NCBI RefSeq assembly: GCF_018294505.1
Contig: NC_057810.1
Span: 203,998,113-204,062,112, forward strand
Length of the DNA: 64,000 nucleotides
Origin: Triticum aestivum
Lineage: Eukaryota; Streptophyta; Magnoliopsida; Poales; Poaceae
Direction of reading: 5' to 3'
In this document: piece after piece, positions 1 to 10,762 of the stretch
Layout: every line of letters starts with the position of its first letter
Position numbering within the stretch: the stretch's first letter is position 1
Position numbers and translations under genes: made by a program
Notes under the pieces: generated by a model
The model's input: only the letters and a program-made list of their open reading frames with translations
Database searches by the model: none
What the model was told of the DNA's origin: nothing

Positions 1-59
1 AAAATGTGTATGTCAGGGGAAAGGCAAAAAATTGAAAAAGAAGAATAAATATAAAAAAT

Positions 60-250
60 AAAAATGTGGCAATGTGCTATCATGTGGGGTAAATATTGAG
101 CTTTATTAATGCTTGTCCTAATTTTGTTGAGAAAGTAATGCATTCTTCATTAAAACCTTATGTCCCTACAATGACAGGTTCTACATTACAAAAGGAAACG
201 AACATTACAAAAGGATAAGAAAATTACAAAGAAAAAAGGAAAAAATACTA
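60..250 (-). repeat. Tail repeat, copy 1 (polyadenylation-type 3' tail)
   Basis: On the minus strand this stretch reads as a 3' tail: T-rich 'TTTTGTAAT' blocks, 'GGTTTTAAT', then AATAAAGCTCAA and a 'CCCACATG' end. A diverged second copy lies at about 635-800 in the same orientation with the same order of blocks. The copies flank the BED-finger mini-gene and look like the tails of two tandem transcription units. I do not recognise the family. Confidence 0.5.
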
Positions 251-271
251 ACAGTACAACTACACGACTTG

Positions 272-475
272 TTACCCCGCGGCCTGCTCGTCTCTCTTGA
301 TGTGTCCCTGTTTGTGTCAATGTTGGTGGTTGGTTCCTCCGTATCCCGAGGTCAACAAGTACCCGCATCTTTTGCACTTAGCTTTACGCACGTTGACACC
401 ACCCTCCACAAATATTTCTTCGTCGAAGTAGTCCCAGATGTCCGAGGTTCTTCAGTGAACATGTGGAGCATCCAT
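272..475 (-). pseudogene. Decayed BED-type zinc finger mini-gene
   Basis: A 68-codon reading frame on minus starts at an ATG (473-475) and ends at TAA (272-274), with two in-frame TGA codons. The translation contains 'SDIWDYFDEE', then a CX2C pair (KCKRC) and a histidine cluster after 'GGTNH', the layout of a BED zinc finger (DNA binding, typical of the N-terminus of hAT transposases). No transposase body follows; the frame ends about 15 codons after the finger. A TATATAAA box lies about 65 bases upstream (538-545) and an AATAAA-containing tail follows (copy 1 of the tail repeat). It could be a remnant of a hAT-type element or of a captured small gene. The finger assignment is by motif only; the two stops say it is broken. 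Confidence 0.5.
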
Positions 476-537
476 GTTTGAGTGTTGAAGGTGAGATGGG
501 GTTTGAGTGTGTGTGAAATGAGAGGGGTGGGCAGCCC

Positions 538-545
538 TTTATATA
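538..545 (-). promoter_or_regulatory. TATA box of the BED mini-gene
   Basis: Minus-strand TATATAAA, followed 65-70 bases downstream by the ATG of the BED-finger frame and preceded by tail repeat copy 2. Position and sequence fit a plant core promoter; activity is inferred. Confidence 0.45.
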
Positions 546-634
546 GCCAAAAAAATTTACATTTTTTATCAGGGCCGCGTTTGGCACGTTTGGGCCGAAT
601 AACTCCAAAAAGTATAGAAAAATAAAATTAAGCA

Positions 635-800
635 AAATGTCAGCATGTGGGATAAATCTTGAGCTTTATTAGTGGTTGCCTCGTTAAAACCTTCCATCCC
701 TCGTAAGTAAAAGAGTTCAAGGCCACGCTCTAGATTACAAAAGGAAAAGGAGAATTACAAAGAAAAAAGAAAATTACAAAAGAAAAAAAACAAAGACTAC
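635..800 (-). repeat. Tail repeat, copy 2
   Basis: Diverged direct copy of the 60-250 repeat: on minus it has 'TTTTGTAAT' blocks, 'GGTTTTAACGAGGC', AATAAAGCTCAA and 'CCCACATG'. It sits upstream of the TATA box of the BED mini-gene, as expected if a second, upstream unit was present and then replaced by the Sirevirus LTR that starts at 817. Confidence 0.5.
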
Positions 801-816
801 AACTACTCTTCCTCTT

Positions 817-2156
817 TGAAAGTGTTAGTTATCGATGGATGGGGGGGTGAATAGGCAATTTTTTGCAAGTCTTCAAGACAGGCAATGTCTTCAAATACAG
901 ACAACCAAATAAAACTTATACAATATGAAGTGGAAGATAAACTACAATAGCCATGCCATAGTCAAGGAAATAGTACAGAGTACACACAAAGACAGATAAT
1001 AGCTAAGTAGAGTGGATCAGAATAGGAAGACAATATGAAGCCAAATATGCAATCAGAGAGAATATCTTCACAATATGAAGTCAAATAGACCAGGAAAGCA
1101 ATGACTTCACGAGGCTAAACTGTAAGTAAACAAGTGAAGAGATAGAACCAGTTGCTTGACGAAGACAAGGATTTGGTAGACCAGTTCCAGTTGTTGTGGC
1201 AACTGTACGTCTGGTTAGGGAGGCTGAGATTGAACTCAAAAGACCACGTCTTCACCTTATTCCCGTTGAACTAAGGTCACTTAGCCCTCGCCCAATCACT
1301 CAGGTAAGTCTTCAAGGCAGACTTGCAAAACTTCACATACTTCGTTCACCGGCGATCCACAATGACTCTTGGAACCTCAAAACACGACGCCTAACCGACT
1401 GGAAGATCACAGTCTTCAAGTGTAATAAGCCTTCAGATCACGTGGACAGAAAGACTTCAGTGATGCCAAACACTCTTTAGGCTCTGGGTGTTTTCGGCTT
1501 TGTCCTCACAAGGATTCTCTCTCAAAGGCTTCAGAGGTGGGTTGCTCTCAAACAACAAAAGTCGTGCACTAACTCTGAGGAGCCACCAATTTAAGATGGA
1601 GGGGGTGGGCTATTTATAGCCAGGAGGCAACCCGACATGATATGTCCGAAATGACCCTAGGTCACTAAGGAACCGACACGTCTCCAATGGTCGGATTTCA
1701 AACAAACGCGATAGCTTTGCTTGTGCTAGAAGTAAAGCCGACTCATCCAACTCTGGATAAGGTTTTCTCTCATCGTCTTCACTCGAAGAAAAATGTTTTG
1801 GATTGAGCATCACGTCAGTTTTCTGACTTTGTTCACTTGGATCCCACTTGACAGTTCGGTGGTTCCTATGACTCAAGAAAGAAGAAAATGAAACTATGAA
1901 AGAAACTATGTCTTCGCACTCCATTGTCTTCAAGTGAATGTCTTCACATGTCATTATCTTTGACATGGATGTCTTCACGAACCACCATTGTCTTCAATGT
2001 CTTCATATTTTTAGGGGTCATCTCCGATGGGTAAACCAAATTAATAGGGACTTCTACCTGTGTTCCCGTGTGAATCTCACAAACACATTAGGCCCTCAAC
2101 CACGTTTGTCATCAATACTCCAAAACCAATTAGGGGTGGCACTAGATGCACTTACA
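817..2156 (-). repeat. Sirevirus 3' LTR (truncated copy), 1340 bp
   Basis: Begins TGAAAGTG and ends CTTACA on plus, matching the boundaries defined by the target duplications of the complete copy. It contains the TATAAATA box on minus (1611-1618) and a cluster of TGTCTTCA words at about 1905-1995, upstream of the box in element orientation. Confidence 0.85.
1611..1618 (-). promoter_or_regulatory. TATA box in Sirevirus LTR
   Basis: TATAAATA on minus, conserved in all three LTR copies (also 20592-20599 and 45075-45082). It lies about 540 bases into the LTR in element orientation and probably marks the U3/R transition. Confidence 0.6.
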
Positions 2157-2669
2157 ATCTCCCACTTTTTGGTGATTGATGACAAACTGGTTGAAATTTT
2201 CAATAGGACTAAAAATATGTGAAAGTTAAAGTACGTGGTCATTGGCTTCATGAATTTGAAAGGTCTCCCCTTGAAGATGTGCATATAAGTAATTTGCCTT
2301 TGAATAAAAATGCACATTGCAGGTTTTGCTTTGTGGAGATCTCCTTCAGTTCGTGACGACAAATCATCATGCATACAAAAATGTATTGAAGATAATGGCA
2401 TGCACAATGCAAAATGGACGTCCGCAGAATGATTTCATGCACATAAGATAGGAATTCAACCACGCAGTTAAAAACAACAGAAAATGTAGCAGGCGTCCCA
2501 TTTGTCTTAAGTGTTACAACTCAAAAACCAACAGTTCATGAACAAGAGTTGCAAGACTTAACAAAAATATAACACCCGACCCATATGAACCCGCTTGAAG
2601 ACTATCAACCCATATGCTTCTCCCCCTTTTGTCATCGAATGACCAAAAAGGAGTGAAGACTTAGGGTAT

Positions 2670-3605
2670 CTAAGCGTTCCCCGGAGGTGTTGGTGAAGTT
2701 GTTGGGGCAGGCGGGTAAACGGTGGAGTTGGGTAGTGCAGTCGGGCCTGATGCAACATCGTGATGCAGTGAAGCCATAGCTGGTGAAGTGGCATCGTCCT
2801 CCTCATCAATGACTCGTGCAACAACAGTTGGAGCAGATGGTGAGTAGTCAGAATCTTCAAATGATGGTGTAGGACGCCAACTAGCTGATTGTGGAGGCTT
2901 GGAGTCAAACTTGAATCTTTCTGTGAAGCCATCTGAAGTGAGTTCATCTTCAGAACAGAGCATAATGAGGCTGTTCCAAGCATGCCGACATGCTTCATGT
3001 GCAACAAATGAGTTATTGGTGAAGAGGTTGTGAATACAATTGACATCCACAAGAAGACTTTGCATCTGACACTTCATCCAATCATGATGCCTATCATGCT
3101 TCTAATGTAGAGAAACAAGAAGTTCTTTGTCATTGAGTACACGGGTACACTTCTGAGGCCTTTGAGGAACTATGTTGACTATTGCATTAGTGTTTGCATG
3201 ATGCGAAAGACAAAGCTGACCGACAAGTGGACCAACAACAGTAGTAGTATTGGGTGCATGAGTGGCTTCAAGAGGTGTCGAGAAGCTCTGGAAAGTAGCA
3301 TAGTCTTCAAGAACTGGTTCCTTGGCAAGTTCTGGATAGATGGCTTCATGAGACATATCGACTTCAGGCAAGAAGACAACATGATTGCACGCTGAAGCTT
3401 GATAGTTGAGTGATGATTGAAGCTTAGGCAGCCGCATAATCCATGGTGCATAGAATTTTAGGCGAAACAGATCAATGCCTGAAGCTGCCAACCGCCTGAT
3501 GAAGAAATCGCGCGTGTTGAAGCAGATGCCATTGACAATGTAGAAGACCAATGTCTTCATAGTGCCTTCAAACTTCACATATGAGGAGTGCCTTTGACTG
3601 GCCAC
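2670..3605 (-). pseudogene. C-terminal part of the Sirevirus accessory protein
   Basis: Two in-frame blocks (3605-3102 and 3077-2670) separated by one stop codon encode the same C-terminal region as 22622-23107 plus 21665-22034 in the complete Sirevirus. Shared words include 'FFIR', 'LAASG', 'NYQ', 'SACNH' and 'FLPEVDMS', and a Ser/Pro/Asp-rich tail after 'DDGFTERFKFDS' or its equivalent. The N-terminal two thirds are missing because the element is truncated at about 3652. Function is unknown; it sits where Sireviruses carry an env-like or extra ORF. Confidence 0.7.
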
Positions 3606-3748
3606 AGAGTATGCCGCACTATGTGGTAGATAGTGCGAGGCAACTACTCGAGATGTTTTGCAATTAAATTATATCCTACTTGTGGTGCATTATTCGGTGT
3701 TAGTTATGCTGAATGCTCGCTTATGTGAATTTTTGTTTTTTGGTTGGA

Positions 3749-4848
3749 TGCTGAAGGAAATATGCCCTAGAGGCAATAATAAAGTTGTTATTTATATTTC
3801 CTTATATCATGATAAATGTTTATTATTCATGCTAGAATTTTATTAATCGGAAACTTAGTACATGTGTGAATACATAGACAAACAGAGTGTCACTAGTATG
3901 CCTCTACTTGACTAGCTCGTTGATCAAAGATGGTTAAGTTTCCTAGCCATAGACATGAGTTGTCATTTGATGAACGGAATCACATCATTAGAGAATGATG
4001 TGATTGACTTGACCCATTCCGTTAGCTTAGCACTTGATCGTTTAGTATGTTGCTATTGCTTTCTTCATGACTTATACATGTTCCTATGACTATGAGATTA
4101 TGCAACTCCCGAATACCGGAGGAACACTTTGTGTGCTACCAAACATCACAACGTAATTGGGTGATTATAAAGGTGCTCTACAGGTGTCTCCGATGGTGTT
4201 TGTTGAGTTGGCATATATCGAGATTAGGATTTGTCACTCCGATTGTTGGAGAGGTATCTCTGGGCCCTCTCGGTAATGCACATCACTGTAAGCCTTGCAA
4301 GCAATGTGACTAATGAGTTAGTTGTGGGATGATGCATTACGGAACGAGTAAAGATACTTGCCGGTAATGAGATTGAACTAGGTATCGAGATACCGACGAT
4401 TGAATCTCGGGCAAGTAACATACCGATGACAAAGGGAACAACGTATGTTGTTATGCGGTTTGACCGATAAAGATCTTCGTAGAATATGTGCGAGCCAATA
4501 TGAGCATCCAGGTTCCACTATTGGTTATTGATCGGAGACGTGTCTCGGTCATGTCTAAATAGTTCTTGAACCCGTAGGGTCCGCACGCTTAACGTTCGGT
4601 GACGATCGGTATTATGAGTTTATGTGTTTTGATGTACCGAAGTTAGTTCGGAGTCCCGGATATGATCACGGACATGACAAGGAGTCTTGAAATGGTCGAG
4701 ACATGAAGATTGATATGTTGGACGGTTATATTCAGACACCGAAGTGTTCCCGATGATTTCAGAGAAAACCGGAGTGCTGGAGGGGTTACCGGAAACCCCC
4801 GGGGAAGTATTGGGCCTTAGTGGGCCTTAGGGGAGAGAGGGCAGCAGC
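3749..4848 (+). repeat. 5' LTR of BARE/WIS-type copia, first part
   Basis: The first 1100 bases of a 1.74-kb LTR, interrupted after GCAGC (4844-4848), which is repeated at 14002-14006 as the target duplication of the inserted gypsy. The LTR resumes at 14007. Total length and the opening 'GGAAATATGCCCTAGAGGC' are those of the BARE/WIS/Angela group. Confidence 0.92.
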
Positions 4849-5331
4849 TATCGGTGTCAAAACCGGTGGATCTCGGGTAGGGGGTCCTAATCTGTGCGTC
4901 TTAGGCTGATGGTAACAGGAAGCAAGGGACACAATGTTTACCTAGGTTCGGGCCCTCTCGATGGAGGTAAAACCCTACTTCCTGCTTGATTAATATTGAT
5001 GATATGAGTAGTACAAGAGTAGATCTACCACGAGATTGTAGAGGCTAAACACTACAAGCTAGCCTATGATGATTATGATTGTAATTGTGATCGGCCTTCT
5101 AAGGACCAACCTCTCCGGTTTATATAGACACCGGAGAGGGCTAGGGTTTACATGGAGTCGGTTACAAGGAAGGAAACACAATATCTGGATCGCCAAGCTT
5201 GTCTTCAACGCAAAGGAGAGTCCCATCCGGACACGAGACGGAGTCTTGAGTCTTGCATCTTCATGCTCCAATAGTCCGGACGATGTATATAGTCCGGCTG
5301 TCCGGATACCCCCTAATCCAGGACTCCCTCA
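4849..5331 (-). repeat. Tat-like gypsy 3' LTR
   Basis: 483 bp; begins TATCGGTG (the terminal TG is mutated to TA) and ends CTCCCTCA. TATA-like 'tttatata' at 5119-5126 reads as TATATAAA on minus. It pairs with 13521-14001. Confidence 0.9.
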
Positions 5332-5868
5332 GTAGCCCCTGATCCAGGCTTCAATGACGATGAGTCCGGCGCACAGTCTTGTTTTCGGCATTGCAAGGCG
5401 GGCTCCTTCTCCAAATACTCCAAAGTAATTATAGAACACGTAGACCGTGTCCGGACCTGCAAAATGATCTTCACATACCACCGTAGAGAGAATGATATTT
5501 CAGCTGACAACTTTTCAGACGACGTGATATGTCATTACGGTCGGGTCATTATTCAAACTATTTCCCCACAACCAGCCACAACGCGTATTGCGAGGCGGTT
5601 TCCTTGACACGTCTTGTCGCAGCAGAGATCGTGTCCCGTTATCACGGGATTCTATCAATACGGGTATGGGTAATCCCACCGCGCCATCAATCGTGGCGCT
5701 TGGGAAGTAAGCGATTCTCAACGGGTAAGTGAGGTGGCGCACCGCTTTCGTCGCATCTATAAAGGGATAAAGGATCCTCATTTTCACCCACGCCTTCCTC
5801 GTCCTTTGCTCATCCTTGCCTCCTCGAGCTCCAGCGCCCTAGTCCAAGTCTTCTCTGCACAGCTAAAC

Positions 5869-8800
5869 ATGTCCGGAGCAGGAGGCAAGTGGGTGGCTTC
5901 CACCGTGAAGGAAAAGCATATCGCAAATTTTCGGGCGGCCGGATACTTGGCCGCAGACATAGCGCCCCGGCTACCGGACGACGGGCAGGTCATTCCAACC
6001 CTAGGACCCCACGAGAGGGTCGTGTTTCTCGCCCACTTCGTCTGTGGACTGGGGTTTCCACTTCATCCCTTTGTCCACGGGCTCATGTTCTACTACGGGC
6101 TAGATTTCCATGATCTAGCCCCAAACTTCGTCCTTAACATCTCAGCGTTTATTGTCGTATGCGAGGCCTTCCTCCGCATCAAGCCTCACTTTGGCTTGTG
6201 GCTACAAATCTTCTGCGTGAAGCCGAAGATCGTGAGCGGCCAGCAAGCGGAGTGCGGAGGGGCCATGGTGGGCAAGATGCCTAACGTCACCTGGCTTGAT
6301 GGCTCCTTCGCGGAGACCGTGAAAGGGTGGTAATCGGGGTGGTTCTATATCACCGAGCCGTGTGACGCCAACCGGGCGGCGGCCCCCGAATTCCAATCCG
6401 GAACCCCCATGCGGCTCACCTCCTAGGAAAAGAAGGGCCTGGCCTAGGGCGAACTTGCGGAGCTGACCGGACTCCAAAACTGCATCAATAATATGAAGGA
6501 CAAGAACATCAAGCTTGTCAACATGATCCAGGTCATGCTCATTCGCCGGATTCTTCCGTGCCAAAGGCGGGTGTTTAATCTGTGGGAGTTCGTCCCAACC
6601 GAACACCAGACGCTTCGAAAGCTCTATGGCATGAAGCACAAAGACGCATGGAAGGCACTGTTGAAGGCCTCCGAAGTACCTCCACCCATATCCGAGGACC
6701 GTGGACTTCATGCCGCGTGGCCTCCCTGTCCGGTGAGTTTTCTGGCTACCACCGGATTCAGTTCTTCCCGATGTATTCGTGGGGGAGGCTTAAGTAATTG
6801 TGCATATTTGATCAGGATTATATGGAGACAGCGAAGCGGATTGACTGTCCGGCTCCTCTGCCCGAAGGTCCAGCCGATGCTCTCCTGATGGAGATGCTAG
6901 TTCCGGCGCCCTACAAGGCATCGGAGAAGAAGGCCGAAAAGAAGGCCCCGGGGACCAGGAAGGGTCTCCGACGTAAAGTTGTACCGGAGGCCTCGTTCGA
7001 AGACGATGAGGCACACTCCTCCCCTGAAGGGGAGGAAGAAGAAGAAGAGGCTACCCCATCCAGAGAGGATGAGGGGCCTGAGAAAGCGGACCAGGGGGCC
7101 AGGACAGGCTCCCGACGCAAGGCCGTCATACCCTCGTCGTCCGATGATGACGAGGCAGATTCCTCCAGCGGAGGCGGGGGGAAACAAGAAGAAACTCTAC
7201 CTCCCTGCACCGGGGGGGAGAAAAAGAGGAATGTCGCCCCGGAAGGGGAGGCTGGGACGTCCAAGAAGGGAAAGGCGTCCCTTCCGGACTACTCCGCCAC
7301 CGCCGCCGATAGCGAGGAGGGGTGGCTGCCCAAGGAGAAGCCCCAAGTGCGATCATAAGTATCCGCACTCTATCGTAATTTTGCTTCATAGTCTTGTTAT
7401 AACGCCAAACTTGTATACAGTTCAGCCAGGGTCCATCCCGAGGTGTCGTCTTCGGATGGGTTCTTGAGCGATTCAGCGATGAACTCGCTCCCGACGGCCA
7501 CTACTCCTCAGCCTACGGATGACACGGAGGTGTTGTCCCAAAGGCTCCCAGAGCGGAGGGAGGTGCCTCTAGAGGTGCCCCAAGGCGGCATTCCAGACAT
7601 CAGACACGCGGGGTTCAAGATCCCCATGGATCGTGTTGATGAGAGCCGCAGTAAGCCGGGCTCTCAGCCGAACACTGTTCCGGAACCTCCAGTTGTTCCG
7701 GACTTAGGCGGGCAGCCCCTCGTTAGGGAGGGCGAGCCGTCTGTGCCGAGGACTTCCGCTACGCCCGAGGCATCGGATTGTCTGCTGGAAGCGCTTCGCG
7801 GTGCTTCCATGGACGAAGAGCACCGTACTCTTATGAGTGCGGTGATTCACAAGGTTTTGTCCGCCAAGAGTGGAGTAACCGAAGCTTGCACCAGCCTCCT
7901 AACAGGCTTTGAGGTAAGTAATAAAAATGTGTGAAATTACCACCCGATAGGTAGTAGCCCCTGATACTCTGTTTCATGTTCGGAAAGAAAAACCAAACGG
8001 AGGGTCAATTATAATCCGCAGGAGTCTAATAATAAGTGTGAATGTGAATAAGCAGGCTGTGCTGCTTGCCGTTGCTGACCGCACAGCCAAGGTCGCCGAA
8101 CTAAAGCGGGACTTGGAGCAGGCGCAGGGAGAGCTCGGCCTCACAAGGAGGCAGCTCGAAGAGAACAAAGGTGAGTAATTCCCCGCTTTCATATAATGAA
8201 GAATAGGCAAAATTGGTTATTCTAACGACAAAGCATCGTGACTGTGTAACAGGGGCCACTACCGAAGTGGCGTCTCTGAAGAAAGAGCTGTCCGAGGCCG
8301 AAGACAAGGCGGCCTTGGAACGCAAGGAGCGCGAAAAGCAAGATGCTAGAGTGGGCGAGGTACAGCAAGAGCTCCACGAGCTCGGCAAGAAGTTCGAGTC
8401 CATGGAGCATGATCTTAAGGTGAAGGAGGCCGAGCTTGCGAAGGCCCTTGCTAGTATAAAAGACGTCAAGGCCAAAGCTGAGAAGGCACAGCAGGAAATC
8501 CGGGAGGCCAAGAAGATAGCGGCGGGTAAGAAATTCTTTATGCAAAGCAAGCATGTGGAGGAGGCGTTTCTCTTACTTACCCGAATTTGGAGCTCTCCAG
8601 GGGCATTCGCAGATCTGCCATGCAGCGTATCAGATGCCGCGGAGTTCTACCGTGCCGAGGAGGGGAGCGCGATGGAGAAGCTGTTCTGGTCCCAGTATGC
8701 TGGGGCCGAACATCCAACGCCTCTAAGTGACCAACTGAAGCAGTTGGTTGAACTCCACAGGGCGGCCAAAGTGGCTATGAAGGATTTCATAGTCCGGATG

Positions 8801-9085
8801 TGGCCCGGTGAGCCCCTGCCCACTAGCTACTTCGGCCTGATCAAGCGGATGGTGAATGCCTGTCCGCGGCTTGAAGTGATCAAACGATCCGTTTGCATTG
8901 AGGGTGCCCGCCGGGCCTTTGCCTGTGCGAAGGAGCATTGGAGCAAGCTGGATGCGGAGAAGCTGGTGAAGGACGGGCCGCCGGAGGGCAAGGCGCATCG
9001 TCGTCCCGAGAAATATTATGATGGCGTTATGAAGGGCGCTCGTCTCGTGGCCGATGAATGTACCAAGGACACAATCTTAGAGTGA
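5869..9085 (+). pseudogene. Antisense ORF with Transposase_28-like domain, multi-exon
   Basis: Runs opposite to gag. It starts at an ATG (5869, 'MSGAGGKWVAS'). The first exon, to 6732, carries 'FLAHFVCGLGFPLHPFV' and 'PHFGLWLQIF' words typical of the Pfam 'putative gypsy type transposon' (Transposase_28) domain; it is broken by at least three in-frame stops (TAA at 6331, TAGs near 6424 and 6448). Splice sites with matching phase join 6732/6816, 7913/8056 and 8170/8253; the joint near 7358-7432 is unresolved. Middle exons are acidic and Ser/Lys/Glu-rich. The last exon (8253-9085) has about 90 residues of heptad-rich coiled coil then a charged helical region ending 'ECTKDTILE'. Function is unknown; such ORFs are not needed for transposition as far as known. 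Confidence 0.75.
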
Positions 9086-10142
9086 ATTCACTTCTATCAT
9101 GTTTGTAATATAAGGACGAATTTACTTGCGCTATGTAGAGCCTTTTGATTTAAAATATTACCTTCTGTGCGGCTGTTTATAAAATTCTGAAAGTAGGCCA
9201 GTCGCCGGCTTCCGCCCCCACGTAACTAGTACTGGGGTGTTCGTGGAAAACCCAGACACTCTTTATACAAATACTTGGTCCCTAAAGGAGGTGTCTAGCG
9301 CAGCGAACAAGGCAATCAGACTATGCGTCTTTATAACCTTCACTTAGCCATAGAAGTCTACAATTTTAAATTTCGGCAAAGCCCCTAGAGTTTGGAAGGC
9401 CGAACTGGGGCGCTATATACGCCTAAATCGGATGAGGCCGATTCCTCGCCTAAAGCATAAAAATCTTTAAGGATTTTAGGACCTCTCGAACAGCGACCAG
9501 CTCTCGCCACATCATGCCGGTCAGTTCTCGGCTTTCTCTACTGAGGTGCTCATCCGGAAGAACTGGGACACAATGGTAGTAGTTCTCCCTGCGCTACCTT
9601 AGCCGATATAACGGGACGTAAGGTACCAAAACAAGGGAGCCGGGCTAACCCAACTGTGGACCCAAGACATGATTTAGAGCTGATGCATATAATGCTATAA
9701 GTTCGGGGTGCCGCACTGTTGAAAGTGTTCGGACTTTACTTGCCGTATTACGGGGCGCCATAAGAAGCCCCTGGCAAAATGAACGTACCAAAGTGTATGG
9801 ACGTGATATTAAATAAACATTTGTAAGAAAAAAATGCTCAAATAAGAATAAGCTGACGCTATATATGATCTCCCATTGATGAATAATACGTTTAAGCGTA
9901 TGTTTACAATGGGTGTGTTCAAGCAGAAGTAAATAGGACTATTTGACATGTCCTATCCAAGGGCAGGCCGTGTACATGTACATAAAACAGGTATAACGAT
10001 CGTGAATAGATTCCACCTGGGTATTTCCTTTTGTGCACAAAGCCTGTTGCCTCCTTAGTTTTCCCCCCTGTGTAAGTCCGACAATCCGGCTCTTCTGAAG
10101 AGGCTGCCCTAAGGCAGTGTCCTGAAAGATAAAAAGGGAGGG
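9086..10142. other. Non-coding spacer of the Tat-like gypsy
   Basis: About 1 kb between the end of the antisense ORF and the protease remnant, with no convincing frame on either strand. In complete relatives pol would lie on the gag side of this spacer; here pol has been deleted. Confidence 0.5.
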
Positions 10143-10285
10143 TTATGAAAGTATGTTGTGGTGATACCGCACTATTGGCTGAGTCACTGCTGCGCCTCCA
10201 CCTGTGCCCATGGTACTTTGAGTGCGTAATTGTGTACGCGTGGAACGAATGCTGGTTTGATGGGGCTTGAGCAGAGGCCGGACTG

Positions 10286-10762
10286 CTAGTCGCGCTCTTG
10301 GCGTGCCTGGTGATCCTGTTGCGGGGTGCTCCGGACTCGCTTGACGGTGCTCGAGGTTGTCGTCGCCGGATTGGTGGTTTGTCGGAGGAGGCCGCATTGT
10401 ACTTCTGCCGCGAGGGCTGTAGTATGCTCTTCTGTACGGAGAGAGCGGTCCATGTTTCCGTTGACTATTATGACCCTGCGTGGGCCTGGCATCTTGAGCT
10501 TGAGGTATGCATAGTGTGGTACCGCATTGAATCTAGCGAATGCGGTTCGTCCGAGCAGTGCGTGGTAACCACTACGGAAAGGGACGATATCGAAGATTAA
10601 CTCTTTGCTTTGGAAGTTATCCGGAGATCCGAAGACCACTTCCAATGTTATAGAGCCCGTACAACGGGCCTCTACTCCAGGAATTACACCTTTAAAGGTG
10701 GTTTTGGTGGGCTTGATCCTTAAAGGGTCGATGCCCATTTTGCGCACTGTGTCCTGATTCAC
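10286..10762 (-). pseudogene. Aspartic protease remnant of the Tat-like gypsy
   Basis: The 158-codon frame overlaps the end of gag by a few bases in another phase. It opens with 'NQDTVRKMGIDPLRI' and contains 'FKGVIPGVEA', 'GYHALLGRTAFARFNAVPHY' and 'LKMPGP', the flap and C-terminal part of the retropepsin of this lineage. The segment that should precede it, holding the catalytic Asp-Gly triad, is missing: gag ends '...DGFHLM' directly against it. There is no ATG at its start. The region after about 10400 diverges into unrelated sequence and ends at a stop, with no reverse transcriptase behind it. Confidence 0.7.

Larger units (their letters stand above)
817..3652 (-). mobile_element. Truncated Sirevirus-type copia (3' LTR plus accessory-gene end)
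   Basis: The element starts with a TG...CA LTR (817-2156) closely similar to the LTRs of the complete Sirevirus at 19807 and 44287. It is followed by the same polypurine tract ('aaaaagtgggagat' on minus) and the same 3' untranslated sequence and accessory-gene C-terminus. Similarity stops at about 3652, inside the accessory gene, so gag, pol and the 5' LTR are lost. Bases 3653-3748 are unassigned sequence before the next element. A target duplication cannot be tested because only one end survives. Confidence 0.85.

Noticed and set aside
812..816. CTCTT as target duplication of the truncated Sirevirus
   Set aside because: The other end of the element is lost, so no second copy can be compared.
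1196..1480. 94-codon frame also found at 20177-20407 in similar form
   Set aside because: It lies inside Sirevirus LTRs and is shared only because the LTRs are homologous; no ORF is expected there and the frames end at different places.
6798..7358. Minus-strand frames within the acidic exon of the antisense ORF
   Set aside because: They mirror Glu/Ser-rich codons of the + strand exon and are shadows.
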